This document shows positions 33,501-48,500 of a stretch of DNA of 64,000 nt, piece by piece; within the stretch, counting starts at the first letter, position 1, and the number at the start of each line of letters is the position of its first letter. A program made the translations under genes and the position numbers. Under the pieces are notes generated by a model. It worked only from the letters and a program-made list of their open reading frames with translations, had not been told where the DNA came from and did no database searches. The stretch comes from Clytia hemisphaerica (lineage: Eukaryota; Cnidaria; Hydrozoa; Leptothecata; Clytiidae). Location of the stretch: assembly GCA_902728285.1 (NCBI GenBank), contig CACVBU010000681.1, positions 2,300,260 through 2,364,259 on the forward strand, read 5' to 3'.

Positions 33501-36500
33501 TTAACCCAAAGGCTTCAAAAATTTCGGATGCTCTTATAAAAAGAAAGTGTAGTGTATTACATCTTTCTGAAAGCCTTCTAAAAAATCAAGAAAGGGGAAG
33601 GGTGTTCGAGAAAAATATCTTTTAAACGGAAGGGTTGTTACAAGGCATAATTTTAAGGCGGCGAATATTAATCAAAGCAGGCGAACTCCCTCAAAATAGT
33701 TCTCGCCATACGCTTTACACTAGCTAGAATCTCACTTAGTGTTACTTTAATTAGTTTTGAATCTTCACATTGCAATTGTGAAAAGAAAATTCTCACAAAT
33801 AAAAAAAAAACGATTATAAGTTAAGCAACTCCTAAAGAGATTTTTTCCACACTTTCAACTTTTCCGATATCTTGTAAAACGTGCGCATTTTTACATTGTT
33901 TTTTTATCTCCAGTTGTTTGACCACGTTTTGGACGAGGATTACAAACGGGTGGAGATGAAACTGACGGGCGTGGTCACGTACTATGGGCGCCATTACACC
34001 TCTTTCTTTTACAACATTCGTGAAAAACAATGGCTTTTCTTTGACGATGCACAAGTGTCTAAGGTGAGTTCTGCTTCTATTTTAATTAGGGTGAAGCAGT
34101 TTCCCTTCTTCGAAGTTTCCTTTACGCTTATGTTATAAGCTAGCTGAACAAAGTAATAGGGATTATACGATTTTTTTTATAAGAACAAACTATAAAAGAA
34201 CATAATGCTTTATCTGTGGATTTTAAAACACCCAATTTCTTAGGAAGTTGCACAAAACACTCACAAAATAGTGAAATTAAGAACATTGGATAGGTAATAT
34301 TAATGTCCATTCGCTTTATATAAATAGTCCAGTGGCTTATCACAATAATACTTCAGTTTGTGAAAAAAGCATGAAACTTGGCACAGATATGCACAATTGT
34401 ATTCTGAACAAAAAAATTGACAGAGACACGTCTGAAAACCACGCGACTGCTGACGTCAGCACTTTTTTGCTGACGTCATGAAAATTTTTTGAAGGTATTC
34501 AAACCATCAAGTATTATATACCATTGAAAAGAAAATTCAATTCTGAACAACTTTTTTGCTTACAATTTTTTCTGAAAACGAAGCCAATAAAAGTTAGAAG
34601 CCTCTGAAGTTGACCTGTGACGTCATCAAAGATTTTCAAAAAATTTATAGTTACATACCACCATGTATTATATACCGTTGGAAAGGAAATTTCATCCTGA
34701 ACAACTTTTTTGCTTACAGTTTTTCATGAAAATAATGTCAATAACAGTTAAAGAAGACTTATGACGTCATCAAAAATCTTCTCATGTATTACAGTATATA
34801 AAGTTGGAAAGGATAATTCATGCTGAATGCATTTTTGCTTACATTTTATTATGAAAACTATTCAATAAAAACTAGACGTCAAAGTGGACGATTGTGACAT
34901 AATTTCAAAAATAGTCAGTATCTTTCTACCAATTAAAATATTTACGTTAAGAAACCTTACCTTTTCGCCATTATTTTTCCTTAAAAACTGAAACAACGGA
35001 CGAAAACCTAATACTAATAGGCTAATCACTAACACTATATACTCTAACCAAGGTATTAAAGATCCTCTGACGCAATGTAAAGTAAAGAGATAGAAAATAA
35101 TTTCAGGCTAGGTAACAAAATGGCTTACGTTAATAATTATTTCACGATCATAAAATATCTTGGTTGGAGTAGCAACTGAAGGTGGTCGATGTCTTAACTG
35201 GAGCGTTTATATTCACAAATGCTGGTCCATCGATAACTTTTATGTAGAATTGAGGTTCCTCCGTGTCTGGTTCGCCAACATCTTTCTTGAGACAAGTTAC
35301 AAAATCGGAATTGGCAGTGCACTTTCCTCAGTCTGCCATATTCTGAGATGGCGATAGGGTTACCCATGATTCTCGTGCGAAAAGAAGCTTTGAAGATCTC
35401 CTTTTTCATAGCGATAAAGATAAATCACCTGTCTGCAGTTAAGCTTTAAGTTCCTTCTTTGGATTTGGCTCACATGGACAGATTGGACTGCTTGAAAATT
35501 AGGAGCTTGTTCTTTGAAATCACGTCATACAGGGACTTCTTCTCGCTTTGATGTCGATCTTTGATGAAGGTTTAAAATTGATTTTTACCAGTCTTCTTGG
35601 CCTTCTTTACATGGTTTGTAGCCTCTGACGGTAGAACAGTTTTGGATGAGATTTGAACGAGGTTTGTTTCCTTTTCTATGAACGGATTACCTATTTATTC
35701 AACGGCGACTGCAAGTGAATTGACATCCTTACGAAGCTGCTTCTCGAATGATGGAGTATCTTCATGATGTTTCAAGTTAGTTTCATCTTCACCAGACGCG
35801 ATACAATCCCTTCCGCACATCTCAGCGATGATGGGGTTGCTGACTGACCATCTAAGTAGGGCTTTGGGGTTGTCAAGCAAACCAACTGTGCCTTTACAAA
35901 TTTTGACAAGCTTGTTGTTTTGTTCATGGGTCTGATCTTTTCCGATGTTTAAAAACGGTCGGTTACTACGTTTGATGGTGAAGTATCCCTTTTCGAATTT
36001 GCTTCGCGGTTAGGTGTCAAGTTTTTCCAAATCATTGATGAAGACTGAAAGCCAAGGGGCATAATGCGTATGATCCATTGAAAACATTTATTGACATATA
36101 CGATTCCAACTGTTTAGGAATGAAGTGAAGTCCGCATTGCGTAAGCTAATCGAATGACAGAACTTGCATATCGATCAGGCCAAACCATAAACGAGCGTTA
36201 GCATTTTCTGACAAGCAAGATGCTTTCCAACTTTCAAAATCAGAAGCTGTAGTTTGTTGATCAAATGCCTTTCTTGCAAGTCTCACCCAATCAGGCAGCA
36301 GGTGATATTTGATGTGCGTACCGCGTTCTTTTCACTTTTGATCCGGATAGGAAACTTTCGATATGACCTGGTGCGGACACGTTTGCCTTTTTTAGTGCTT
36401 CTAACCACCCTGAGCCATCAATCTAGTTGCCTATTGCACCCATGTAGATCATTTCGATGTGCAGAGGACCTATCATCTAGATGACATCATTGTATCTGTC

Positions 36501-39500
36501 GTTGTACATTCACTGCACCTGCTTCCCCAATGCGTTAACTGGTTGATCCGCCGTGATGATAACCTTTTGACCAGGGCCAGAGAGTAAGTGATACTTTGGA
36601 CAAGTTCGATGCAATGACGAACCATGGCTGTCGAGTTGATTGATTTGTCTATTCGTGTATTCGAGCGGTATCTTTTGTCAAATGATGCAATTCACGTACA
36701 AAAGAGATTAACGCAAAGGTTGATGGGATTAGAAATCGTACAAACACATCGATAGTAATGATTATATCAAAAATAAAATCAATTTTTTAGATTCAGCGCG
36801 GTGCGCTATTTCAGGATCATCCGAATCGACTTTTGGTTCCACTAGCTCAAATTGGCTCATTTGATATCTTATACCTTCTGCATTATTTTCTACCATTTCA
36901 AAAAGCTAAATGAATAGCAGAAATAAAAGTTAACGCTAAAGAATTTATACGCAGCTGCTAGCAAGATTACATTCTAATACTATAATACTTCACGTGTGCA
37001 AATTGGTTCCTTCCAAACAACAGCAAACACTAACCGGATGCTTCAGAGGAACATCCAGAGAAAAAATCTACCTTGAGCTAGGATTTGAAAGCCTGGCAAA
37101 CAGGCGGTTAACTAGAAGACTCGTATTTTTTTATAAAATAATAAAAAGCTTTGCTCCTGTTTATCTTACGAATATTCTTCCTCCCCAGAGAGGAGAGGAA
37201 GAATGCAATGCAGGGCGAAGGATAAAAGCACCACTCGAGGCACCTTTCTGTAGAACCGGGCGCTATCGTGCCTCTTTCTTTTCCTTTTTGCATAAATGAA
37301 TGGAATAACCTCGGAGATCATATATGGAATCTTCCAACTATTAAGTCATTTAAGAAAGCAATTCTCCAATTCCTCAGACCCAGTGCTAACTCAGTTTTCA
37401 AAGCTAGTGACAACAAGGGCGTGGTTAACCGATTAAGGGTTGGTTTCAGTCATCTTCGTGAGCATAAGTTCAGGCACAATTTTGCTGACACAGTCGACCC
37501 TTTTTGCAACTGTCGACCAAATTCAGTCGAAACAACACAGCATTTTTTTGGTGCATTGCTCTGATTACTCTAACGACAGACTTGTTATGTTTGACAGCCT
37601 TCTTCAACTTGACATAACTTTGTTTCAATTTAATCCCAGAACCTTGTGTAGAATACTTCTTTATGGTGACCCCGAATTTAGCGTTGTCCAAAATCATGAT
37701 ATATTGAGCATAACGATAAAATTCATCTGCGATACTGGACGTTTTGGGGGACCGTTATTCTAGTCTTATGATCCAAGTTCTCTCCTAGCTCTTTTTGTTT
37801 GTTTTTCTTTTTGTTATCAATTATTATTTTCTGTAGTTAGTTTTTGTTGTTTTTTTCTTTTTATATATATTTTCATTTCTTAGTCATTATTGCTTTTTTT
37901 GTAAGCTCATTTGGGGTTCCTTCCTCCTGGCGGTATGATCTGGTGGTCCTTGTGCGGGAGGATAGGAACCTTTAGATTTGTTCGTGTTACTCTACTATAG
38001 ATATAAAAGCATCCTCTTTCATCTTTAGACGTCTATCAGTTTTGTACCCTAAATATTTGCGATTTTAGCCATGTTACAAAACACACTCAATAGCTTTTAT
38101 TGACATTATTTTCGTGACAAACTGTAAGCAAAAAAGTTGTTCAGGACAAAATTTCCTTTGTAATGGTATATAATACTTGGTGGTTTGTAACTATAAATTT
38201 TTTGAAAAATTTTGATGACGTCACAAGTCAACTTCAGAGGCTTCTAACTTTTATTGGCTTCGTTTTCAGCAAAAACTGTAAACAAAAAAGTTGTTCAGAA
38301 TCGAGTTTTCTTTCCAATGGTATATAATACTTGATGGTTTGGATACCTTCAAATAATTTTCATGACGTCAGCAAAAAAGTGCTGACGTCAGCAGTCACGT
38401 GGTTTTCAGACATGTCTCTGTCAATTTTTTTGTTCAGAATACAATTGTGCATGTCTGTGCCAAGTTTCATGCTTTTTTCACAAACTGAAGTATTGTTATG
38501 ATATTTTGGTCTAACAGACTAAACTATAAGTGCAAAATCTCTTTTTCTACCATATGGTAACCACACACTCAAGGGATTACACATTTTTTTATAAGAACAA
38601 ACCATAAAAGAACATGGTGCTTCAATGGCCAAAATGTTTAGAACAAGTTAAGGCTTTAATCGGCTTTAAAACACGCAATTTTTTAAATGGATTGACAAAA
38701 AATACTCTCAAAATTGTGAAAATAAGAATGATTTAGAATTTTTTTAGTCAAGAACAATTGAAGGCTTGAAAGATTTCGGGTGTTGTTATAAGAAAAACAG
38801 GTATTGAATTACCGTCAGAGCGATAGATGCCGGATAACTCTTTGAGAGAGGATGGGGAGATGAATCTAACCTGGGAGAAACCTATTTTAGAAAAACTATT
38901 TGAAGATGCCGACCAGTTAGGTCTCTATTGGAACAAGTAATGGCCGATGAAAAAATTGAATATTGATAGCTTTTGCAACGATGCATTGAAAAGGAAATGA
39001 TAAATATTTCTTTTTTTGATGAGACTGGGTTATCCAGATTTTTAAATTGACGAGAATTTGATGCTAGTCTATTTTGATACCAACACGGACTTGCATCCTA
39101 TTCAACCTAGGGATAGGGAATAGTGAAATATTATATTAATTGATCCGAAAAATGGATCATTGATTTCTTTGAGATACAAACTCAATTTCCACAATAAAAC
39201 TGAAAAAAATATCATGACATTTGCATCGTACAAACTAACTCTGTACTTTGTTCAAGTCCCGACTTTTTGCCGACCGTGTCTGTCGTTTTATATAACGAAA
39301 TGGTGTATTCCCTATTCGGAGAAGGTCGACAGACTGTAGAACGACTTCTTAATTGTCGTTGCGTAATCTCGTCGATCGATTTTTTACGATTTTTGTTCAA
39401 ATTTAACGAAGATGTTCGTGCCCTTATTTCGTCGGTTTCAGGTTCTTGTTTCTCTCGATTAGCATTGTTCGATACAGTCGTTTTTCTCGTTACGACTCGC

Positions 39501-42500
39501 GTCTCTTGAATCGAATATCGCGTTCTTGACTGTATGTCATCGGGGTTGGCATTCGATAGTTTTCGATTTTCATCTTTCGATTTTACTCGATTTTTTTGTA
39601 ATGACAGTCTTGGTTTAGGTTGTATTTCATCGTTTTTACTACTTGAAGATTGTTGAGGGGACTCGATATTATGTAAATCGATACTATCGACTCTCCTAAA
39701 TGACTTTTCGTGTGTTGATTCGTGAAGGTTGTAATGATATCGATCTGCTGTATTCGAACATAATTTATCGATACATCCAGGGTACGATACTCTATTCGAT
39801 TGTTTTCGAGCTTCTCGAGTTTTGTCACTTGCACAGTGTTGTTTGATTTCAACACTTCCCCTCCGACTTTTTCTCGATTCTTTCGAATCCCTTCGATTTT
39901 GACGCTCTCTACCATTATTGGAGTAATGTATATCGAAGACCTTCGAATCTTTTCGATTCAACTGTGTCGTTGAATCGGGTGATTGTCCTTGTGGCGAAGG
40001 TTCGCCCTCTTTCTCGAAGAAAAACATTTCATCATCGAAGGGTGTTGAGGGTGGTGATTTTAAAGGCGGTTCTCTAAAGGGTGGTTCATCTAGATACATA
40101 TCGAGAATCTCATTTAAGTATTGGATGACAGATTCTTCAGTGATCACTTCCAGATCTTTGGATGTTCCTTGCACACCATAATTGTTTTTCTTCATTTTAA
40201 CAGTGTTGGTTGATCCAGTATCCTTCTTCTTGTTTTACTTTCTATTTATGATTTTTTTTACGTCTGAGAGAGGTTAAACACATTATAATAAAATTTATAA
40301 TAAAATAGAATTTTAAAAGATTACACGTTTTTTTATAAGAACAAACTATATAAGAACATAAGGTTTCGATGGCTTGAATATTAAGAACAAATTAAGAACA
40401 TCCCAATCCCATCCCATTATGGATGTCAAGGCTTTAAAAATTGTGGATATTCTTATAAAAAAACGTGTATCCATGACTCATGGTGGATCTGATAGAGACG
40501 AAATTTCGTACAAGTCTTTGAACGCTCTCTACCCAAAGTACTTTGTCTAGATTAAGATTTTCAACAATTAACTGAACAAACCCACATCTCGAATTGTGTA
40601 TATTTGTCTGCCTTTCTGTTTCCTTTTTACTCCATTTTTCATTAATTTATAATATTTTCAAACGCTGTCCTATCTTTTTCATTTAATTATGATTACACGC
40701 TTTTTTTTTATAAGAGTACACTTTATAAGAATGTCCATGATGAAAATGGTCAAAAAACTAAGAATATGCTAAGAATATCACCATCATGGAATTTGGTAAC
40801 TGAAGCTAAGAATGCCATTTTAAGAGCATTTTCAAATATAAATTATAAAATTATCCTCAAGTACGGCTCACTCCTTTTACAAAAGTGCCATTTTATGCTT
40901 GAGACGTATGTACTAAATGTTAAATCTAGTATGAATTAGGATCCTAACCTAAGAATGTACTGTAAGAATATTTTAGGATGATTTTCCCAAAAATTTTTCC
41001 AAAAAAGTTAAGAATATCCATGATGAAATGGATTTACACCATTCTTATAAAAAAAAAGCGTGTAATCATCTACGAAAATCAATTTCACATAAATTTGCCA
41101 TCTTTAATTACCACAGATACGTAATATTCTATTCAGTGTGCACCCCCCCTCTATTTCTTACCTCGATTCTTTTTTATAATTACAGTTATTCAAGTTTCAA
41201 TGACTGAGTGAATATCTTGAATCTTTGACTATCCGAACATTTCGCTAATTCCATAAATGTTCATTACACGTCTTTTTTTATAAGAACAAACTATATAAGA
41301 ACAAAAGGCATCGCTGGCTGAAATGTTAAGAACAAGTTAAGAACATTTTAAGGCTTTGTGGACTCAAAAACACTATTTCTTAGGAAATTGGTCAAAAATA
41401 TCCAAAAAATGGCGAATTTAAGAACATGTTAAGAACATTTTTAGGCTTAAAATTCATCAAATTGAGAACATCCGAAGGCTTTGAAAATTTTGAAAGTTAT
41501 TAGTTGGAAATTTGCATCCTATACAATGATATATATTCTAACCAGTATTCTAACAGAGTTCCCAAAATCTTTACTACATAATCGTCTATGCTTTCAAACT
41601 CTTGACCCTTCCCCAGAAGCAAAAAGATCTCAAAGCCAAACCAAACACATTTTCATTCAAAGCTTTTTGACAAATTGAATACTACACGTTGACCTCGTCT
41701 TCTTCTGCACTTTCCACGCGACACACGCACACCATCGAATAACCAATAATGTATATTAAATCTGTCAGTTAATCTCTCATATCAGTCATAGACACCCATA
41801 TGAAATGCAAAACGCAGCATAATATGGCAAGAGGAGCAGAGCGTTGATATTATTAATTTTTCTTTAATTGACTTATCTGCTCCCCCTTCTTTTTAACTAT
41901 ATTCGCTCCTTATGTATTTTTCTTTAAGAAAAGCTCTTATTTCGATGACGAAAAAATGTTATGAAAGGATGAGTAATCACAGACTAAGAAACCTCAACGG
42001 GGGAGAAATATTAATCAACACAGGACACCGAGTTACTCTCGATTTGCACTTCTCCGTATTGCTCTCACAGCTTCCTACTTCTCATTTTAATTAATTTGTG
42101 AGTAATCACACTTTTAATAAAAGCCAGCCTTTTCAGCTTGAAGTTTCATAAAAATAAACTCGACAACTGTCTCAGAAAAAAAAACACAAAAACTGCCTCA
42201 CAAAGGAGAAATGTTTTTGCTGAATTTTCTTAATTAATCATTAATGCATCGGGCATTATGAAATTTTAAACAAACATCCCTTCCTCAACAAAACAGGCAT
42301 CAAGCTGAGAAATGCGCTTTTTTACATAAACAAAGAACGCCCGACCAATACGTACCCTGGTGTTAGGTATTCAAAAAAAATCCATTGACAAGATATATAA
42401 AAAACTCTGACATCTCTTTAATTTCGTTTGGCTTTAATTCTAATTATTCCTCGCGAGCTTCGTTTTGATAATTTTCAAATGATTGTCCTCTATCTTTACA

Positions 42501-45500
42501 TAATAACGCTCTTTTTTATCTCTACGGAATTTCGATTGTTAATTTCCTTGGTGATAATGACTCATTTTAACGTCACTCGTCAGTGAGATAAAAATGAGCA
42601 AGGTCTTTCCTTTCGAGCACAAGATCTTTCCTTGAAAATAAGGTCATTTCTAAGGGAGCTGATCAAGATCGCCGTTTTGACTTTTGCCGACGAATTTGTT
42701 TACCAAAAATGTACTGCTTTATAGTCGTAACAATTTAAGAGCGCCGCGACTGAAGAAATACGGTTGGCTCAAAAAATGTCAAAAATTCAAGAATCTCTTT
42801 AAAGAACTACATTTCTTGATTTTGTGATTTGTAACTTGTAATTATATGAGCTCAAAGCCTCCCATTGGGGGCTGAGTCATACATTCGAAGGAATGGAAGA
42901 AAATTATGCTTCCCGATTGTGCTTACACTTGCGTTTATTAATGGTCGTTACTTGTAAATTGTCGATTAAACTTTCTGTACATGCACGTGAATGTATTTTT
43001 AGTACACGTTTTTTATAAGAACAAACTATATAAGAACATAAGGCTTCGATAGCCAAAATGTTAAGAACAAGCTAAGAACATTTCATAGATTTCATAAGAA
43101 AATTGACAAAAATACTCTGAAAATGGCGAAAATAAGAACATGTTAAGAACATTTTTAGGCTTAAAACTCAAAAAGCTAAGAACAACCCAAGGCTTCAAAA
43201 AAATTTAATGTTCTTATAAAAAAACGTGTATAGCACGTGAAATTAGAATCATATATGTTAGAATGCAACTTTTTTATTTATTTACTTTCTTATATCTTCA
43301 CGTCTCATTTCAATACAAAAATATAATAGTTTCATAGTTCTTATAGGGCCATCGCGGGATATTGTCAGCCACGACTGGGGAGGGTATGCCTGGTTAAACC
43401 TCCTCAATGGATGTTATCAAATGTAGCATGGGGGGTAGCGCCTCTAGGTCCTTACTGGCGGTATCCAGTCAAAAAGGACCGTTAACTTAGCTTTAACGTA
43501 CCCCATCCTCTGGTATGACCGTAAAGTCCTATCGGGCTATGGTTTAAGTCATCACAGTAAAATTGTTGCCGATATTTCAACTGACATTCAAATTCAAATT
43601 TTCAATATATTTTCCATTACACCCACCATCAATGAGGCACGATACCTTATATTTAAGGACGTCCCTTGGAAAACACAGATATCTATATTTCTCCTTACTA
43701 GATCGGTTTTTTTTCCGATCTATTAGATTAAATGAAGACCAGTGGGTCCTAGAATATAGGGTATCATGTCGTACTGATCATAAAGTTGAACATGTTTTTT
43801 TATTCACCAGATTGGTCCGTCATGGTCGAACGTCAAACACAAATGCGAACGAACTCGTTTCCAGCCTCTTCTTATCGTTTTTACAAATGGTACCGGCTCT
43901 CTGGTCAATACGGAACAAGCTCTTCCTATAACAGAAATTGTGTCCAAAGAAGTCCTTCTCAAAGTCCATCCAATTGTAAAGCCGCCACACCGCTCGAAAC
44001 ACAAAAACCGTAAACACAAGAAACACCGACATACGTCGAACCGCTCCTCCCCGTTACCGTCGCCTGACAAAACAAGCGAGCGGACCTCGTCTCGGAGTTC
44101 CAATGGCTCTCCAGCGCCAAGTCCACGTCTTAATTTAACTGACACTTTTGACCACAAGTACGTGACTAAACTAAATGATGATCCATCGTATAGTCGTCCA
44201 CCTAAAGCTCTCTTAAACATGAAAGGTAGTGCTTCTGCCGATTCAATAGTTGACATGGCGAACGGCGATTACGATTTCGTGGATTCGTCACATCGCAAAC
44301 GATCAGGATCGATGAAGAAACGAGTGGGAAACGTTTTCAAGTCGATGAAAAATCCTAAGTCCTCGAAGACGAAAACACAAAGCGCCAGTACCCCTTCTCC
44401 CGACATTGAAGCGCCCATGGTAGCGGCCGATGTAGGATTCACCTCACCATACAATAAGCGAAGCCATACAAAGGAAACGCCGCAACAACCGCCTCCTCGC
44501 AGTCCAAAATCACCGCACAGATCCCGGCAACCACCGCGAAGTCCCAAAATGCATCACACTATGCTCTCAAACAGCGAACCTGAAGATTCACCCAAAATGC
44601 AACGGAAGAACGTCAAAAATCTATCTTCAAAGCCATCTGAAGATTCGCCAAAAACGCAAATCAAAAATTTAGAAGCGCACAAAGACAATTTAGGAAAATC
44701 AAGCCACGGACACAAAACACATAGACATCAAAATGGTCACACGTCGAAATCGTCACGCAGTAGTCCTGTAATTGAAGATCGTTTTAGTGAGAGTGACCAC
44801 TCACCGCAGCACAGTCAACCACCTCCCAGGAATGATTTGATTCATTTCAATAGTAGGCCTGTTGTTGTTGATGACTATAAACAAAATGCTGAAGCATTGG
44901 GTAATTTTCCTTTTTTTATTTTTCTCCCTTGAAGGCCCTCTCGTCGTTCATAAAGTTTTTCAGTTGATCCTCAAGGTTTTATTGTATTTGCTACTATAAG
45001 AGTAACTTGGAGCCTGACCGCTTGATAATTTGAAGTTTCTTTTGTACCTACAATGACTGTTGGTTTTTATCCTTCCTTAAAGTGCCAAAAGGAAAGTTTT
45101 CTCTGGAATGGAAAAGTTTATTTCCCTCATTAGAATTCCTGATTCTCAATTTGTTTAGTTCTTGATTCAATTCTTCTCATTTCTGCTGTTATAGCACTTT
45201 TCCAAGATTTATTGAGTCGTGGTGAGATGCATATGCAAAATGCTGAAGTGTGTGAACGAAAAGGAGACCTTCTTTACGCTCTACGATGGTGCACTGAGGC
45301 TACACGTAAGTCTCTTAGCTTGCTTTCTTAAAGGGATAATCAGATAGAGTTATTTTGCATTTGGATTCCTTCTTTCGCCCTGACCAAAACCTCAAAATAC
45401 TTTTGCCTAACTATTTTCCAAAGTTTCAAGTTTTTGACCTTTAGTAAGAAAACAATAATAGAAATTCAACGTAAGAACTGTTTAAAACCCATCCATATTT

Positions 45501-48500
45501 AGAAATTTCGAATTGTGACATCTCGACTTTGGAAAATAATTATTCAAAAATATTTGAAGGTTTTACTTGAGATCACCGAAGGTTTCTGCAGGCAAAATAT
45601 CTCAAACCTTTAGACTTTACACAATGAAGATTTTTATTGTTCTTGTTGGATGACAGGGTTAGGTAGTCAGATAGTATAATTGGGTGTTACTGTTGAAAAA
45701 TCAAGAACTAGACCCTAAAAGTTGATATGTGCCAAATTTCAACCTTTTATCATTCTGCTGCCCTGAAGTATTTTTGTGGTGATAAACGAAACTAGTTACG
45801 GCAAGTTCACTAAAACATGTATGTTTTTCTATCTAGTTGCTTTCCGTGATGCTTCAAGAGTACCAGGAATCAGTCCCGATCTCCAACAATACGTCGATTC
45901 CAAACGAAACCAAAGCTTTGTCAAAAGCCAACAATTACAACACGAAGTCGATGCCTTCCTAAGAGACGAAGTCCCTTCTCCATATAATCACGCCGAGCTT
46001 GCACGTGCGAACTCCACCTCAGGATACAGTAGCATGTCGGACGGGACAATAATCAGCGAATATTCGACAACGTCGTCTAAACCGTCTACTTCGTCGCGTC
46101 AAATGCCGTACGCTATAACCCGTCTTTATTTTTATGTTAATTTTGATAAATTCCTAACTCAAGTGAAGCCAAAAAATTTGTCGCTCTTCTCGTGTAGAAA
46201 TGTCAACCTTTTTTGGTGAAAGGTAAAATTAGTGTCGTATTACTTCGAATAAACGCCCGGGGCGTTTATTAAATTTTTTCTATCTTAGGAGGGGCGTTTA
46301 TTCGAGGGAGGCGTTTAAAAGCAGGGGGGGCTTTTATTCGAAGTAATACGGTATTCGATAGTAAGAATGCCAATTTGTAATGAAAGCTCTCCAAGATGTC
46401 CTCCTACCTTAGGCAGAGTTGTTAGATTTCTAAATTTTCACACGATCCCTCTTCTAATAAACACTAATTATTCTTTTAGACCGCCAAACTATTACGATCG
46501 AGAAGAAGAACGCCACAACCCGCCACCACCGCCCATCCCTGCACGCCAACAGCAACAACAGAACATACATGACATTCATGACATGATTAACCAGCAAAAC
46601 ATTAGTGCACGACACCAAGTAAAGAATGTTTATGTTCATGCTCTATTCAAATCAGTAGCAGAAAATGTTCTTTTGACTATCCTCATATTTTGAAATTTAT
46701 TTTTCAAAAAGTGACAAATTGGTCAGAAAAGAAATTATAAACGGCTTTTTCAATGTTGAAAATATTACATTTTAAACTTCTTTTTTAACCCAGATAAACC
46801 CGAGGGAAATGACCAGTGGTGTTTCCGTTTTAACACCTCGAACTCTTGCCTAAGTCTCAAACACCTTAAAAAGAAGAATTGTTTTGAATTGTTTTGAAAC
46901 TTATTCCCTATTACACTATTATTTTCGTCATTCAAGGCACTCCAACGTGTTCGTCAAAACCACCAGCCACCATCGCATCTCCCATCACCTTCATCACCAC
47001 AACGTCAATGGACGACATCCAGTGTTGACAGCATCCGTCGCGCAAGCTTCGGGATTCTTCCTCAACAGCAAGCACGCCAACGGGGCGCTTTCCCTCCACC
47101 CCAAGGAGCGGGTGGCTCAAACACGGGTGGTTACAGACAACCTCCACCCTACGGCTCTCAAACCTTACCGAATCCACATCGTGGCGGTGGTCCATCAATT
47201 AAATGGGTCGTCGATAAACCGAACAACGAGCATCAGCCGGAAGACTCTTATTTTGACGACTATCATTCAAAAACGTCTGAGAACAGATTGGATGATGATA
47301 CCGACAGGCTATTGAAAGAAGTCCCACAAAATCTTCAAAAGCCAGAAATACCGACTGGAGGGCGATCCCCCACCCACGACTATTCACCGACAACCATTTA
47401 CGACAACGACCTCGCGCATTCGCAAAAATCCCTGACAGTCGGTAGATACAACAGTTCGGACTATTCCGATTCAACTAGAAATCGGGGTAACTTTGGAGAT
47501 AAGACTTACGATGACCCACCTTCTCAAACGCACAAATCTGTGACCGTTGGTAGATACCCCGATTCGGAACATCCTAGAAATCGGGCTGGCTCTGATATCC
47601 CGACACGCCCTGACCATCTGGAGTTGGACTCTACACGAAACAGGGATTACTCTTCAGACTATGAAACAAAACCTCAAAACTACATTACGTCTTCAAATCC
47701 CGAAGCTCGAGAACAAAATTCCCTTCGACCAGACTCAATTAGGAGGCTAGGACAGGGATCGTCTCCCCCTACAAGCTCTTATCACGTTTCTAACACGGAC
47801 CGTAAAACATTTAGCAGGACGTCCAGTGATGCGTCAGAATCTAGACTACCTGCAAACCGAAAGACAATCGAGGAATCTAGATCTTCTGTCGGCACAACCT
47901 CGTTTAATGATACTTTACCCGAGCCTCGAAAACCTTTTGACAGGACTAAAGATGATGTTAGAAACACGCGTTCAGAATCTTTTAACAGTGTATCAAGTCA
48001 CGGTTCGAGCTCCTCAAAACCTTTATATATAGAACATCCACGGAAACCTTTTGATCCGACCTTGAACGATACCAAGACTACCCGCTCCGGTTCTGTCAAT
48101 AGTGTATCGAGTAATTTGTCTGATTCCACACCTAAAGAAATACCCAGAATGCTCGAGGAACCGAAAGATCGACGACAAGAGGCGAGAAGTATTTACGACA
48201 ACATCGAGTATAACGATAAAGACTTATTCAAAGAACGTCTCGGTGGGAAATTTGATTCACATAAAAACGACATAAATAAAACGACTGTCAACTCAACAAA
48301 TAAGGAAACTGTCGGTATTACCGATAAAATCCCGACTATTGTAAATACACCGCAAACAATTTACGATGATACGAGTAACACCGACGAAGTAACGAATAAA
48401 GAAACACGCACACCGAGTGCAAGCGAACTTATTAAACGTCTGAATAATCAAAACAAAACTGAAAACAATAATTGCGCAAAGATCGCAACTGCTGGATCTC

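Larger units (their letters stand above)
34337..38503. mobile_element. 4.2-kb element with ~430-bp inverted ends, intron 10
   Basis: Left arm 34337-34780 (aatacttcagtttgtg, catgaaacttggcaca, ccattgaaaagaaaatt) is inverted as the right arm 38085-38503. The arms carry paired ataccattgaaaag-type segments and several TGACGTCA octamers. The interior holds two decayed coding segments (35.1-36.5 kb minus and 37.0-37.8 kb plus). This could be one composite DNA transposon or two inverted copies of one shorter repeat. No target duplication is clear. Confidence 0.6.

Noticed and set aside
43563-43931. 122-codon ORF at the end of intron 10
   Set aside because: It overlaps exon 11 in another frame; the USP-family frame with the IGPSW motif is clearly the real one.
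43804-44547. Minus-strand ORFs of 150 and 92 codons
   Set aside because: Antisense shadows of USP53/54-like exon 11.
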